Below are positions 1 through 11,287 of a stretch of 56,544 nt of DNA, piece after piece (positions within the stretch are counted from its first letter, which is position 1; each line of letters opens with the position of its first letter). The stretch comes from Tulasnella sp. 424. Taxonomy: Eukaryota > Basidiomycota > Agaricomycetes > Cantharellales > Tulasnellaceae. The stretch covers positions 314 to 56,857 of the forward strand of contig WSUB01000224.1 in the NCBI GenBank assembly GCA_019633425.1. Reading direction: 5' to 3'. The notes under the pieces were generated by a model, which saw only the letters and a program-made list of their open reading frames with translations, did not search any database and was not told the origin of the DNA. The position numbers were made by a program, and so were the translations under genes.

Positions 1-164
1 GTCGCACATGCCGCACTGTTCCAATACCGGCACACAAGGAGAATGTGCAGAAGTTTGTGGGATCGGCGTTCCGTGAGCGGGGTTATGTCTTCTTTAGAGA
101 GCCCGATTATGATCAAGAAAACTGTGGAAAGTAGTTCGGGGGGAAGCTCGTTGATGTGGGTCAT
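1..164 (-). CDS. F-box/LRR-like protein, N-terminal fragment (cut by window edge)
   Basis: The minus strand reads open from an ATG at 164 to the window edge (about 54 residues). The translation is nearly the same as the first 54 residues of the gene at 769-2052, including the F-box-like start MTHINELPPELLST and the later RSHKLLHILLVCRYW. In fungi such proteins recruit substrates to SCF ubiquitin ligases. It is a tandem paralog in the same orientation; its upstream flank (165-420) is also duplicated at 2053-2295. The rest of the gene lies outside the window, so intactness cannot be judged. Confidence 0.75.
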   Translation of the reverse strand, partial: MTHINELPPELLSTVFLIIIGLSKEDITPLTERRSHKLLHILLVCRYWNSAACA

Positions 165-420
165 GACGGCGGTTCGTAAAGGGGGGACGAAGTGACGTAT
201 TCAACTATTGACGAATGTGAGAAGGTCAGCAAAGTGATGGAGCATTATCCTCAAATATATGCTCACCTATTGAGTGGTATGATACTCGCTTTGGATTCAC
301 AGGGAGGGCGGAGTCGAGGTGGTTTTTCAACAGCTAGATGCCCGCCTAACACGTGACTTGGCTCGGCATTTAAGTGAATGATGTAACTTCGCTGGGGCTT
401 TTCGACGGCGTCCACCGCTG
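1..420. repeat. Direct duplication, copy 1 (F-box 5' end plus promoter)
   Basis: Bases 1-170 match 1889-2058 almost base for base. Weaker matching runs upstream of the start codon, including a shared block around CACGTG (about 350) followed by similar GGCATT and GGGCTTTTC-like stretches. This is the 5' end of a tandem gene duplication including its promoter. The outer limit is approximate. Confidence 0.75.
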
Positions 421-768
421 CAGGTTCAATCTTTGCGTCCGATGACCAGAGAGTAATCCTGTGGACGCTCTCTAGTTTACCCTTTTCCCTTTTATTGTAC
501 CAGTGACAGAGTTAACGAACGTCACCGAGAAGCGCCTTAGCAGCCCCGCGGCGGTCTTGTAAGTCATAGACCCCAACCGACAACAGCGGAAGTGTTCCCA
601 AGGACAACTTTCACTTTAATATATTTACATTTCATTATCAAAGGGCTCGAATCCGAACGAAAAAGCCAGTGCCTGCGTGGAAAGAACGCGTTGAGCAACA
701 TCAAGAGCAAGAAGTACCCCGTGACTTACATCCCCAGTGAGTATAACTCGAGCCATTCTTTCATACCA
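165..768. other. Intergenic, between tandem F-box genes
   Basis: About 600 bases without a convincing gene. The left half is the promoter of the partial F-box gene, with a CACGTG palindrome near 350. The open frames near 592-933 have no recognisable features. Confidence 0.5.
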
Positions 769-2052
769 CTATTCTTCTTCTTCTACCTCCTCAAGCACAA
801 CCCGACTCTTCAGCCATACCAAGTCCTGCTCCGGATTTGTATCCGGCAGCGGTTGAGAGACGTTCCATCCTTTCGTGAGCACGATCTTCTTCAGACAGCC
901 CGCTCGAAGTCGAAGGTCGACGAGCTTCTTTAGATTCTCCACAGATGCGGGAAACCCTAGAAGATGAACCTCCTCCAGTTTCTTTCCGACCAACGGTTCT
1001 TGAGGCGATGCAGCCGCGGTCAACAAGAGTGAGGTGAGCAGGTACTCTTCACTTCTGGAGAACCCGGGGACCTTGTTTGTAATCATGAGCGATGTCACGT
1101 TCGGAGCTCGTTCCAGAAATATGCTAAGCGTATCTGCGCAGTTGGGTCTGGGGTACGTGCACAAGTGAAGAAACTGGAGAGAATCGAATGTGGGAAGAAG
1201 TAGTTGGCTGTCTTGCAGGGAAGGCAGGAAGTTGAAGTCCAAGGTAAGGTGCGTTAAGGAGGGCATTGCTGCGAATCGAAGGCTCCCCCACAGATCGTCG
1301 GACAGCGCACAAACTTCGAGACATCTCAGCTTTGGAAGACAGGATACGGCCGATCCATTCCCATTATCTGCCTCGAAGATTCCTTTCTTTATCCGCAGTG
1401 TCGTCTCCGAGCGCATTCCCATGAACTCCAATGATGATTGCGATGCTCCCAACACCTTCCATAGCCAAATTTCATAACCCCGGGGCCATTGAATATCTAG
1501 ATGGTTAAGATTTGGCCATGAGTTGTTTTTGAAAGATGCCGTACCGATGAGGGCGATGAGGGTCTTGAGCTGTGGCGCATCGAGAGTTAGGGACGGGCTT
1601 GACTGATGTAGAGAGCGAGCGTGAGAGTACGAGAATGTCGATAAATTCGGAAAGGTGATCTCAAGAATCCTATTCATCCTGAATGTCGCCCACAAAGTCG
1701 AGAAGGAACGCCATCTGGCGGAATGATCTGCGAGTATTTGGAGAGCGTCCTCGGTGTTTTGCACGTTAACAGTCTTGAACGTGACAACAACGTCCAGGGG
1801 GAGATCTCCCGACCTCTCCAGGTATCGCTGCACTCTCTGTACTGCCGTTGACACACTGGTGACAAAGATCGTCGTCCATAACGAGGGAGTCGCACATGCC
1901 GCACTGTTCCAATACCGGCACACAAGGAGAATGTGCAGAAGTTTGTGGGATCGGCGTTCCGTGAGCCCGGATATATCTTCTTTAGGGAGTTCGATTATGA
2001 TTGAGAAAATTGTGGAAAGTAGTTCGGGAGGAAGATCGTTGATGTGGGTCAT
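769..2052 (-). CDS. F-box protein with LRR-like C-terminal region
   Basis: A single-exon 427-residue protein. The start MTHINDLPPELLSTIF followed by HILLVCRYWNSAACATPSLW is the F-box pattern common in agaricomycetes (LPPELL...VCR.W...A...P.LW), at residues 1-60. The rest holds irregular leucine-rich segments (for example PNLNHLDIQW, LPKLRCLEVC, MPSLTHLTLDF, LEEVHLLGFP) as in F-box/LRR proteins, and the C-terminus ends in an acidic EEVEEEE tail. By family it should bind Skp1 and present a substrate to an SCF ubiquitin ligase; the substrate is unknown. It is a tandem paralog of the fragment at 1-164 and divergent from the hydrolase-like gene at 2382, so 2053-2381 must hold both promoters. Confidence 0.85.
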   Translation of the reverse strand: MTHINDLPPELLSTIFSIIIELPKEDISGLTERRSHKLLHILLVCRYWNSAACATPSLWTTIFVTSVSTAVQRVQRYLERSGDLPLDVVVTFKTVNVQNTEDALQILADHSARWRSFSTLWATFRMNRILEITFPNLSTFSYSHARSLHQSSPSLTLDAPQLKTLIALIGTASFKNNSWPNLNHLDIQWPRGYEIWLWKVLGASQSSLEFMGMRSETTLRIKKGIFEADNGNGSAVSCLPKLRCLEVCALSDDLWGSLRFAAMPSLTHLTLDFNFLPSLQDSQLLLPTFDSLQFLHLCTYPRPNCADTLSIFLERAPNVTSLMITNKVPGFSRSEEYLLTSLLLTAAASPQEPLVGKKLEEVHLLGFPASVENLKKLVDLRLRAGCLKKIVLTKGWNVSQPLPDTNPEQDLVWLKSRVVLEEVEEEE

Positions 2053-2295
2053 GACAGCGAGAACGAAGTGATGTATTCAACTATCCACATAAGTGCAAAG
2101 TCAGCAGTTATTTGAGCGCTTTGAATACGTCTGTCATCGTATCAGAGGTATGGTACTCACTTCGCTAGCGAGGACAGAGGGTCGGTGGTTGGGTCAAAGC
2201 GTCATCCCGGCAGAACACGTGACTGTATTCGGCATAATGACGTAATATCACGGAGCTTTTCCAACCGCACCCACCACCAGTGCCCAGAGCCATTG
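1889..2295. repeat. Direct duplication, copy 2 (F-box 5' end plus promoter)
   Basis: Partner of 1-420. The coding part is highly alike; the upstream part keeps the core AACACGTGACT near 2216-2226. The conserved block is a candidate shared regulatory element. Confidence 0.7.
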
Positions 2296-2381
2296 TCCAG
2301 TGAGCAGGTTCAAATTTACGCCTTACGAGCCTAAACTGATCCCAAGGACGTTCAACAGCTCATTCTTTTACCTCCCTGACG

Positions 2382-4432
2382 ATGGCCGACACGTCATCAC
2401 TTGCACACTCAGAGCCCAACGAAATCACTGCCCTCCTTCCACCAGACTCGGCATCCCAGAGAGGAGGTTCAAAGCCACCAGCGTACTCGGCTTCAGGCCA
2501 CCCGCCACCCTCACCAGCTCTCTCGTTCTCTCGCCGTTCGGTCCAACAAGCAACCCCTATCCCGCCCCGACCCATACCATTACGAAGATCACCATATTCA
2601 ACATGGCCGATCAGACTTACGCTCGTCACTCTCATATTCCTCGCATTCGTATCCACTGCGGTTCTGGTGGTTGCGGTTCTCAACGTTTGGCTTCCACGGA
2701 TAGTCGCGCCCTACCTCCCAACCCATAGGGGTTCCAGAGTCCTGCCATTGTGGTTCGCCGGAATAGCCACATGGCTAAGCCTTAGCACCCTCACTCTATT
2801 CTGGACTCCGTCTAGAGCAACCAGGATCTCACTGAAAATATCTCTCGCGGTGGCGTTCTTCGACCTCATCGTCCTCTCAGTCATACCTGAATTCCTTCAC
2901 CGAGAATCAGTCCTTACCATCATCACGTGTTCCCTTGCCATCGGAGTCATCGCAATGTGTCTCGTTTCAAACAACCTCGTTCAAGAAGCCAAGGAAGAGG
3001 AGGGCAAGATTATGGAGAACAGGGCAAGGAACTTGCGCGAGGCGGAGAGAAGAGCCGAGATGTTATTCCTCTCCGAGGAGCAAAATTTCTGGATGAAGCA
3101 GCTATGGAGGGTGTTCAAGATCACCATATCATTTTTACTCGTGTTTTTCACAAGTATCGTTCTTATCGTAAGTCGCTCTTCAGTATCCAGTCGCAGCCAC
3201 TCGCTGACGCACGACTTAATAGCTCGTAACTATCAACCTCATGATCCGAACATACGACTCCACCTATCCACTCCCGTTTAAGAACTCTCAACTATTCAAA
3301 ATTCGACTGGCGGACTCGTCGCATACGTTCCGCGTCCATCTGTCCTGTACCGGTCCGAACACTCTCCGTCCGCCAAATGGTACGGTCGCCGGATCCACCG
3401 CCTCTGAGAATTTCAAGCCAGGTCGAGTTAGGAGAGTGCCCACGATCCTATACGAATCTCCGTCAAAGGTTTCAGGCACGGAAGGGGCGGATTGGCTGCT
3501 TGAAATGAGGGATAGAGGTGAAGTTGGGAGGGTCTGCATGTGGGATCGACCTGGGTACGTCATCGGTGCCCGTTCGCCGTATAGGTTTTACTAGGTTGCT
3601 AACTTTTTGACTTTGCCGCCACTCCTATATAGCTATGGCTTCAGTGATGCTTCCCCTGATGCGGAAGTTGGTGCGATCGAAAATGCGCTCTGGCAAGCCT
3701 TGGAGAAAAATGGCGAGAAGGGGCCGTATTTGCTGGTTGGAGAGGGATACGGAGGGTACGTCAAACTTGCGCTTCTCAATGAGACTTGGCTGACAAATTA
3801 CTAACTGGAAATTCTTTTGTTCTAGACTTCTCCAACGGATTTTTTCGGCTCGTCACGCGGCTCTTATCCGGGGTCACGTCTACATCGACGCCGAAACCAG
3901 CCACACCTACTTTCTCACTTCACACGTTCACACTCACTCCACCTTCTTCCGCTCCCTCCTCTCCCCACTCGGTCTTCACAGGATCCTCGCGCTCCCTTCC
4001 TCAATTCTATCCAAATATCCTTCTCAGCGAGACATCAACGAAGGCGGAACTCGACTCTACAGGCTCTTATCGCCGTACCTCAACCCTCTAACCCTCTCCA
4101 CAATCTCACAAGAGCAATCTTTATCCCATTCTCCCTCGTCTCCGAGCTTCACTACGCTCTTGGCGAGTTTACGACACTACCCGAACGACGCGCCGACCAT
4201 CGTCATCAGTTCGACGGGGAGGATGGATGAGAGCAAGGCGTGGAGGAGAGGACAGCAGAGTCTGTGGGAGGAAGTTACGGGCGAAGCTGGAAGAGTGAGG
4301 TGGACGGAGTTTGTTTGGGGGAAAGATGAGGAAGGGAACCAGAAGAACCCCTGCGGGAGAATTTGCGCGGATGCGGGAGATGAAGGGAGGATGGTTTGTG
4401 AGGATGCGGTTAGCGAGCTGCTTTGGAGTTGA
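2382..4432 (+). CDS. Multi-pass membrane alpha/beta-hydrolase-like protein, degenerate nucleophile
   Basis: Exons join(2382..3167,3223..3554,3633..3755,3826..4432), 615 residues; all three introns are GT-AG and the phases close. Residues 1-60 are proline/serine-rich. About five hydrophobic segments follow between residues 75 and 270 (for example LTLVTLIFLAFVSTAVLVV and ISFLLVFFTSIVLI). The second half has the alpha/beta-hydrolase layout: VCMWDRPGYGFSD (the DRxGxGxS strand) then LLVGEGYGG at about residues 405-414. In active members this last motif is GxSxG with a catalytic serine; here the nucleophile position is glycine. A late histidine is not obvious either. It may therefore be a non-enzymatic membrane member. 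Substrate and membrane are unknown. Confidence 0.8.
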
Positions 4433-4934
4433 GAGTGGAATTTCAGAAAATTTCTGTGGAGAATCATTGCCGCGAGGTAAGTGTCAGTCTCTGTTAAATG
4501 TGAAAGTCAACGCGCTCGCGATACGATCGAAACGGAGCAAATTCAGCGCTCCTGCTACTGCCCCTGTTGTCCTGTGTTCTACGCACGAAATGATGCTGTC
4601 GTATGTATCCAATAGATCTCGTCCCAATGTCTCCCTTCTGCGCAAAAAGGCGGTCGATGGGACCCAGAGTTTCGCAATCAAGCGTCGTCGGGTATTGTGA
4701 GCTTATCTCCGTCGGAGGCCGTTGGTCTCGAACACACCGTTTGGTCCATCTCCACCTCAGCGACCTCAAGTTTGAACGCACTCTTCACCCTCGAGAATTC
4801 CTCAATAGGCAAGGTCCCAGGCCCAGTCTGACGAACGTCACGGTTGTGGCTCCGACAAGCCACAAACTCATAATATACCGGGCTGAGTAACGAGCCCGAA
4901 AAGATCGAATCATACCACTACTTCACAAAATAAA
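4433..4934. other. Intergenic
   Basis: About 500 bases between the hydrolase-like stop and the next F-box start. Short frames on both strands overlap each other without motif or splice support. Nothing recognised. Confidence 0.5.
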
Positions 4935-6235
4935 ATGCAGAGGCTGGAGACTCACATACTGGATAGTCCTCTCCAGTCCTTTTTTGGCACTATCCCCCGC
5001 GAGATTGTGTGCGAGGTGCGATGCTTTGCGCTTATAAAATCTGAAAAGTGGTATGAACTACTCACACCATTCTCCTAGGTATTTAGCTGGCTTCGACCTC
5101 GTGACCTTGTTCGATTGGCTGAGGTGAACAGGGAGCTCCGTTCACTCTTGACGAGCAACGTAAATTACCTTCTATTGCGATCATTGCCACGGGGCTTATA
5201 GTTTGTGTGTAGGAGTCTTTGCCAATATGGAAGTCGTCTCGAGAAAGGAATTGGACTCGGATTCCCGACTGCCCAACGGACCTGAGTGAACTTCAGTGGG
5301 CTCGGTTGATCTTTTGTCTTCAATGCACCGTAAGTTGTGGATTGAATGTAGCTCGTGTCCTTTGAAGTCGAAGTCACAGTCTTTAGATCTGTGGGAATGA
5401 GGCCCATGAAGTGGAATGGGCGGTTCGAATGCGGGTGTGTGATCAATGTTGGAACAACTAGTGAGCGATTGGGAGGGTCGCCCGTCATTTTTCCTTGTGG
5501 AGCCCCATTGACTGATCCACTGAAACTAGCTTTCTATTTCAAGATAGCTATCATCATGTGGCCGGTAAAGAATTATATGACGGCCGGTCCGCCGATTACG
5601 AAATTGCCATGGACCTTGTCCCGGCTTGCACCCGTATGCTTTCATTCGCCTCTAGATTGATCTTAATGCTGAACCCAACTCATAAACAGCTCGGTCACCT
5701 TGGGAAGCCCAGACTCACAGGTATATAGCCTTTGAACCCGACATCGAAAAAATGACGCGAACGGTGCAGCAACTTCGTGCTCGACCGGTTACTGGAGCGT
5801 CTGAAGATCAGCTTCAAGAGCTTGATTTGTTTATACTCGATAGGACGAAGTGGGTGAAATACGTTTCGGAACATGCCACACTTTGCCGGCAATGGGACCC
5901 ACCTCTGGCATCAGTGGAATTGATGGAGCGCGAGGAAGGAAGGAAACGGTGAGCCGTTCGATTGATGTGCTGCTTCTGCTCGCTTATTAGACACACATCC
6001 GTAGTTTGATCGCCCATTTGATTGCCTTGGGATATAATGAAGGAGTCTTAGGTGTCGCTCTGTCAGACAGCGACATGGATTTAACGATAGGTTTGGACAA
6101 GGCCAGTAAGTAGGAGCCACTAAAGCCTCTTTCTATCAGTTGGGCTGATTTGTACTCCATGTAGCTATCCTTCAGAACCGGGCTAAGCTTGAGAACGTTG
6201 TTAGTGCTGCCCAGGCTTGTGGGGCGCAGGTTTAA
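4935..6235 (+). CDS. F-box protein with C4 zinc cluster, truncated paralog (F-box/C4 gene 1)
   Basis: Exons join(4935..5015,5079..5159,5213..5329,5387..5460,5530..5633,5690..5948,6005..6105,6165..6235), 295 residues, all GT-AG. Order: F-box (IPREIVCE, then VFSWLRPRDLVRLAEVNREL), an IWKS...W.RIPDCP linker, then four cysteines C92-x2-C95-x15-C111-x2-C114 that should bind zinc, then a helical region with SEHATLCRQW. Exons of 81, 117 and 101 nt have exactly the lengths seen in the paralogs at 6629, 39946 and 43259. The paralogs continue for another 300-360 residues, including a 659-692 nt exon; here the frame stops at 6233-6235 just inside that exon. The C-terminal cysteine/histidine region is therefore missing. 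It could be a shortened functional protein or a decaying copy. Confidence 0.75.
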
Positions 6236-6628
6236 AGGCTTCATATTAGTGATACTAAGAATACCAACTACACCAAAGTATATGCTCTTTGTCGATATAG
6301 AACCCCGAGCAGTCGACGGATCGAAGGGGCCAAGTGGAGTAGAAGTCGAACTCTTCCACGACCCTCTTGGACAATCCGCATCAGAGTCAGGTTGCCACGA
6401 CTTTTCCGCCAGCTTTGTTGAGACCACACAACCGCACTGTCATCGGTATAGTGTCATGAGCGCGATATTGCAATCAAGCTCTCCTAAGAGTACACAAGTG
6501 AAGAATGACACACAAAGTGAGTTCTCTTGTCAGCGTGCTTTGATCGATGTACAGTATATCTCAGCTCTACTCGTAAACTCCGTTTCCAATTAGACCTTTT
6601 TTCGGAGAAACTGAGCCCAAAGAAGGCC
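6236..6628. other. Intergenic; site of the missing 3' half of F-box/C4 gene 1
   Basis: About 390 bases. I could not find the paralogs' long C-terminal exon in any frame, so it seems deleted rather than frameshifted. The 5' end of the next gene could extend here: its paralogs carry two more N-terminal exons rich in basic residues. Confidence 0.4.
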
Positions 6629-9050
6629 ATGGCATACTATCTCCTCACGTCTCTTTCGTTGTTTTTCGCCGTCCTCCCACAAGATCTTGTCTACGAAGTG
6701 AGGCCGAGCGGTTCCTAACCCACCCCATGAAATTACATTGCATTCACTTATAGGTCTTCAGCTGGCTTACTCCTCGGGAACTCGTTAAGTTGGCTGAGGT
6801 CAATCGAGAGCTTCGGTGTCTTCTAATCAGCAAGGCATGTCAACAACATTATCCAAGGGGATTGCCACTGACCATGTATCCTACTTAGGAATCCAAATCG
6901 ATTTGGAAATCTGTACGAGAGCGAAACTGGACCCCAATTCCGGACTCCCCACCCGACCTGACCGAGCTCCAATGGGCCCGGCTGATCTTTTCCGTCGCTT
7001 GTAAGGTCTGCAACCATCCCCCTTTCTTTCCATAATCTGTGAATAACGTGGAATCATGTGAAGAGATGCAGGGTGACCTCAGGTACAATAATCTGGGAAG
7101 TTCGTGTTCGTGTTTGTCGCTCATGCTGGGAACTTCTGTACGTCGTGATCGGTTTTCTGGACCTGGGAGTTGCCTGAGGTCTAATAACCCTTGAGCTCGA
7201 TGCCTTCCCATGAACGACCCACTACCCCAGCATTTAGCTTGCTATCAGACACACATCGAACTACCAATTGTCAACAGGCCGCAGAATCTTCCCTTCTCGC
7301 TGTCGACCCTATGGACTTACTTCCCTCTTCCGAAGGTGAGGAACGTCGACCAAATTCATTTCGACGACGAATTCCGTTGAAGCAAACGTTCAATTAGCTT
7401 GGCCTGAGCTCGGTGACCACCGTTTCTACCTACCAGATGTTCAACGGGTGCAACGTGAAATAACCAACTGCAGGTCGAAAATAGCTGCCCAGCTCCCTGG
7501 AGCCCGAGAGCAGTTCGAGTTCTATATCTCAAGGTGCAAAGGCCTTCGCGCTGAAATCGAGCAACACGCCTGCCTTTGTCAAAAGAAATATGCGTATCTG
7601 ATGTCAGTTGACTTTGACGAGCAACAAGTGGGTCGGGATCGGTGAGAAGGCCTTCGACCATCCCGTGGCCTTGCCTTTTAATACGAATTCAATAGTCTTC
7701 GAGGTTTTCTTTTGGACATGGGGCATCGCGATAAAGACGTCCAAATGGCTCTGCACAGCGGAGGCATAGATTTGTCACTCGGGCTCACGAAAGCAGGTCG
7801 GTGTCCCTCGCAATATTATATAATTGTTCCCGCTTCTCACACTATGGAACAGCTTTTCTAGCGAATAGAGGAAAAATTGAGAGTCTCGTTCAGCTGAAGA
7901 AGGCTACAAATGTCCTGGCTGAACGAAGGGAGCTCGCGGGTTTGACCTATCCCGAGCTCCGTAGATCGTCCGGGGTAGAGCTCCATCATTTTGCTCCCTC
8001 CCTAGAGGACTTCCTCGAATGGACCCTCGCATCTAACATTATAAATCAAGACCCGGACGTTGTCGTTACCAAACAAGACTTTCTGGATCTCAAGGCCCAT
8101 TTTATGGATTTTGTAGAGACTTGGAGGACTTCGAAAAGTTTGATTATCAGGAGAAGCGTGATCGGAAGTGAAACTGGTTCGGTCCCTGAAGATCCTAAAG
8201 GAGAAGAGCTGCTCCGTGCGACATCAGCGTTCCTTTGCGTCCTGTTTCCCCTATCCGACAAAGTTTGCATGTTGTGGGCGGATGGATCATTTCTGAAGCA
8301 CATGTCAGACAATAGGGAGATCCGTGATTTTGAACGGCAGAAGTGCCTTGGGCGTAGACGGCTCGACAGCCAGGTTGCAGCTAGCCTCGTACGTGCTCTC
8401 GGAAGAGATCCGGAAACAACGACCGTGGACCAAATGGACACGGAAGGGGCAAGATTCTACTGTCGAGGTTGTATATTAGGCTCGAAAATTTCCAGGACGT
8501 GGCGTCGCTGCGTGAGTAACGTCCAGTCAATCAAACAAAACAGCCGTCGAGAAAAATTCATCATTTATATTTCCAGGTCATTCATTACGCTGAACATCAC
8601 GTACGTGGAGGATTTCAATGCTGGGAACGTTTGGATGCAAAGGAAACTCAATGGAGCATGGATCGCGAGACCTACCAATGGCCATCTCAACCTTACTCTT
8701 GTCTGCACTGTGATCGGTTTCAGGAGGAAAAGCCTGCTACACCATGGAGAGCTCTCCTAGATCACCTAATAAAGAGGTGAGCCGGCTTTTATGACCTTCT
8801 GAATGATGGAATATAAAAACTCATCCTGTTATGTACCATCACAAGCCATGATCTCCACGACTCACCTGTTAGAGGGACCGACTATTTAGTAGATTTTACA
8901 AAACACCCTCTCCCGGTTAACATGGACCCTACAGGGCGAGGGATCCTCCAAATGGGGCGAACCTTGTTCTGCAGACGCTGCATGGATGACCGAGGGAAAA
9001 GCAAGGCTTTCGACCACACAGGTTTAGCCTCGCACGTAAAGACTGTGTAA
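6629..9050 (+). CDS. F-box protein with C4 zinc cluster (F-box/C4 gene 2)
   Basis: Exons join(6629..6697,6754..6834,6889..7005,7064..7141,7278..7335,7398..7641,7696..7796,7853..8511,8577..8776,8846..9050), 603 residues. F-box LPQDLVYE/VFSWLTPRELVKLAEVNREL at residues 16-45; zinc cluster C88-x2-C91-x15-C107-x2-C110; long helical middle; C-terminal CxxC pairs (FYCRGC, YSCLHC, LFCRRC) with a late histidine in GLASHVKTV. The second intron starts with GC (6835, gcatgt), a GC-AG intron. Exons of 81, 117, 101 and 659 nt match paralogs exactly. The N-terminus may be incomplete, since the - strand paralogs have an extra basic leader. By family it is an SCF substrate receptor; the target is unknown. 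Confidence 0.8.
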
Positions 9051-9638
9051 GCCTGCCACGTCTAACTGAACACCCATCAGTTGACGACTCTCACATTTTC
9101 ACATTAGGCATTCGGTTCGTAAAGTCCGGCCATCCGCCTATATTGAAGTTTCTTAATCTTCTCATTACGGGCTATGAAATGGTCTTCGTTTGACTGTTTG
9201 ATCATGATCTGGAGGTTTCGCGATGTAATACTACTGTCAGAGAGATTCGTCCCAAGTTGTAACTCACACTTCAGGATGATACCCATGCTACGAGCAGCAG
9301 CTATATTGACCAGAAATCAACACCTAGGAATGGGTTGTAAAGGAAGATCAGCTGCATTAGAGTGGATTGCCATGAGCTGCAGGGATATCGATTTTTATGG
9401 ACCTTCTTAGTCTCCCAATCAGATAGCTGTATTGTAGACAACAATATCATGCTCCCAGCATTTGCGAGTACTTTGTCGCAACTATTCAGCTGGTCGCGGT
9501 GCCTGTCGAGAAGTCACCCAAACCGCGAGAGAGTGGAACACGGGGATTTGCAAAGACCCCGTCATCGGACCCGCGCAGGGGACACAACAACCTCATTTGG
9601 ACACCACTTACGACCCCTCGAAAAAAAAAAAAAAAACA
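9051..9638. other. Intergenic
   Basis: About 590 bases upstream of the kinase. A run of about 16 A residues sits just before the kinase start (near 9620-9636). No gene recognised. Confidence 0.5.
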
Positions 9639-11287
9639 ATGCTCACTGGGGCTCTCACTCGAATTCGCCCCCTCCTTCGTTCCACATTCCTCCGCTCTCA
9701 CCGCACCTCCGCTCCCAGTACTCGTCGTCTTTCAACATCACAAAACCCAACGCCAAGCACGCCACCCGATCAAGACTTTGTTTACGACGAAGAACCCAAC
9801 GATCTCCCTTCAGAGGAAGGCTTTGGGTATCTCCCCATACTACCCGGTCAAGAGCTCTGCGACGGGCGATTTCAGGTTGTCCGCAAGCTGGGATGGGGTC
9901 TTCATTCCACCGTATGGCTTGCAAATGAGCCTTTGTAAGTAAAACGAACACCCCCCCCCATCGCACTGAAAGCACTTAGTCTGATTACCCACACCAAATA
10001 TCAAAGGAAAAATCGTTATGTAGCTATAAAAGCGACAACTGCGTACACGACGGCTCTTCACTCAAGAGGCATCTTTGATGAGATACAGCTCCTCAAACGT
10101 ATTCGCTCTGCAAATCCTCAGCACCCCGGGTTTCAGCACTGTTGTCAGCTCATAGAGACATTCAACGCCACTAGCAGCTACGGAGAGCACGTCTGTCTAG
10201 TGACAGAGGCGTTGGGGATGGATCTCGGTGTGTACCGAACGCAGTTCAACCGCAGGACACTGCCGGTGCAAGCTGTGAAACGTATCACGAAGCAAACTCT
10301 CCTCGCCCTGGACTACCTTCACCGCGAATGTAACATCATTCACACTGGTGAGTAACTTTTCTACGATCTCGTCGACGCATACCTTTGCACTGAACTCATA
10401 CCTCAGACCTTAAACCGGAGAACGCGATGCTTGCGCCTCCCACCTCCCACGATGCGATTACACGTCACCTTGAAAAGTTCCCATCGGAGTTGTACCCTAG
10501 CTATCACGAAGAATCTATCAGTGATGATTCTATAATCACCGTAAAGTCTCAGCCTCTTCCGGCGTTGGACGTTTCCGCCAATGGGAGTAACATTTCGATC
10601 AAGGTCGGAGACTTTGGCCATTGTATGCATCCGTTGCTCTCTTTCCTTTTCTCCAGTTCCTGTACTGATCCTACTGCTTTACAGCTAGCTGGGTTCACAA
10701 GCAACTGCGCGAAGAGATTCAGCCGGAGGCATTACGGGCTCCAGAGGTCATCATCGGGTATCCCTGGAGTACTCCCGCGGACATTTGGTCTCTAGGTTAT
10801 CTGGTGAGGCCAGTTCTCAGCCTTTTTAGAAACCGGTTGACGAACGCCAGGGCACTTTAGGCTTTCGAATACCTCAAAGGCATCCCTTTGTTCGATTCAC
10901 TAGACGAATTTAAAGGAGTTTCGCCCGTTGATCTACACCTACTTCGAATTCTTCAAGTCAGCAACGACTCGGAGTACCCGAAGGAGATGGTCGCTCGGTC
11001 TAGTCGACAAGAGTTATTTTTTACGGCCGAAGGTGCGTGCCGGAGGGCTATGGCAAATCTTTAGTCGTGTCGGAACGTGGCTTACCCAGGGAGACGTCTC
11101 CATAGGCCGGCTACGACGCCTTCGTACGAGAGTGAAGACCAACTTAGAGGAACCGCTTAGAGGGAGCCAGATCCCCGAGCACGAAATCAAGCCCGCGGTC
11201 GCGTTCATTCAACGGTGCATTCGAATTCGGCCGGAGGATCGTGCGACTGCCCAGGAGCTCCTCAGTGACCCATGGCTGGAGGAGTGA
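9639..11287 (+). CDS. SRPK-like serine/threonine protein kinase
   Basis: Exons join(9639..9934,10007..10347,10407..10622,10685..10803,10861..11036,11065..11287), 456 residues. The N-terminus is arginine/serine-rich, possibly organelle-targeting. Kinase landmarks in order: glycine loop LGWGLHSTVWLA, VAIK lysine in NRYVAIKATT, EALG hinge, catalytic loop IIHTDLKPEN (the HTDLKPEN form typical of SRPK-type kinases), DFG in VGDFGH, APE in ALRAPEVIIGYPWS, and a C-lobe ending ATAQELLSDPWLEE. The family phosphorylates SR-type splicing or transport proteins; the substrate here is unknown. The last intron (11037..11064) would be only 28 nt, too short to be comfortable. Without it the frame breaks, so a small indel near 11036-11064 is an alternative. 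Confidence 0.88.

Noticed and set aside
5987..6427. 146-residue minus-strand ORF
   Set aside because: Antisense to real exons of F-box/C4 gene 1, with no motif and no splice support; a shadow frame.
9617..9638. A-tract taken as the tail of a retrocopy
   Set aside because: It lies upstream of the kinase, which has introns, and there is no processed gene or target-site duplication.
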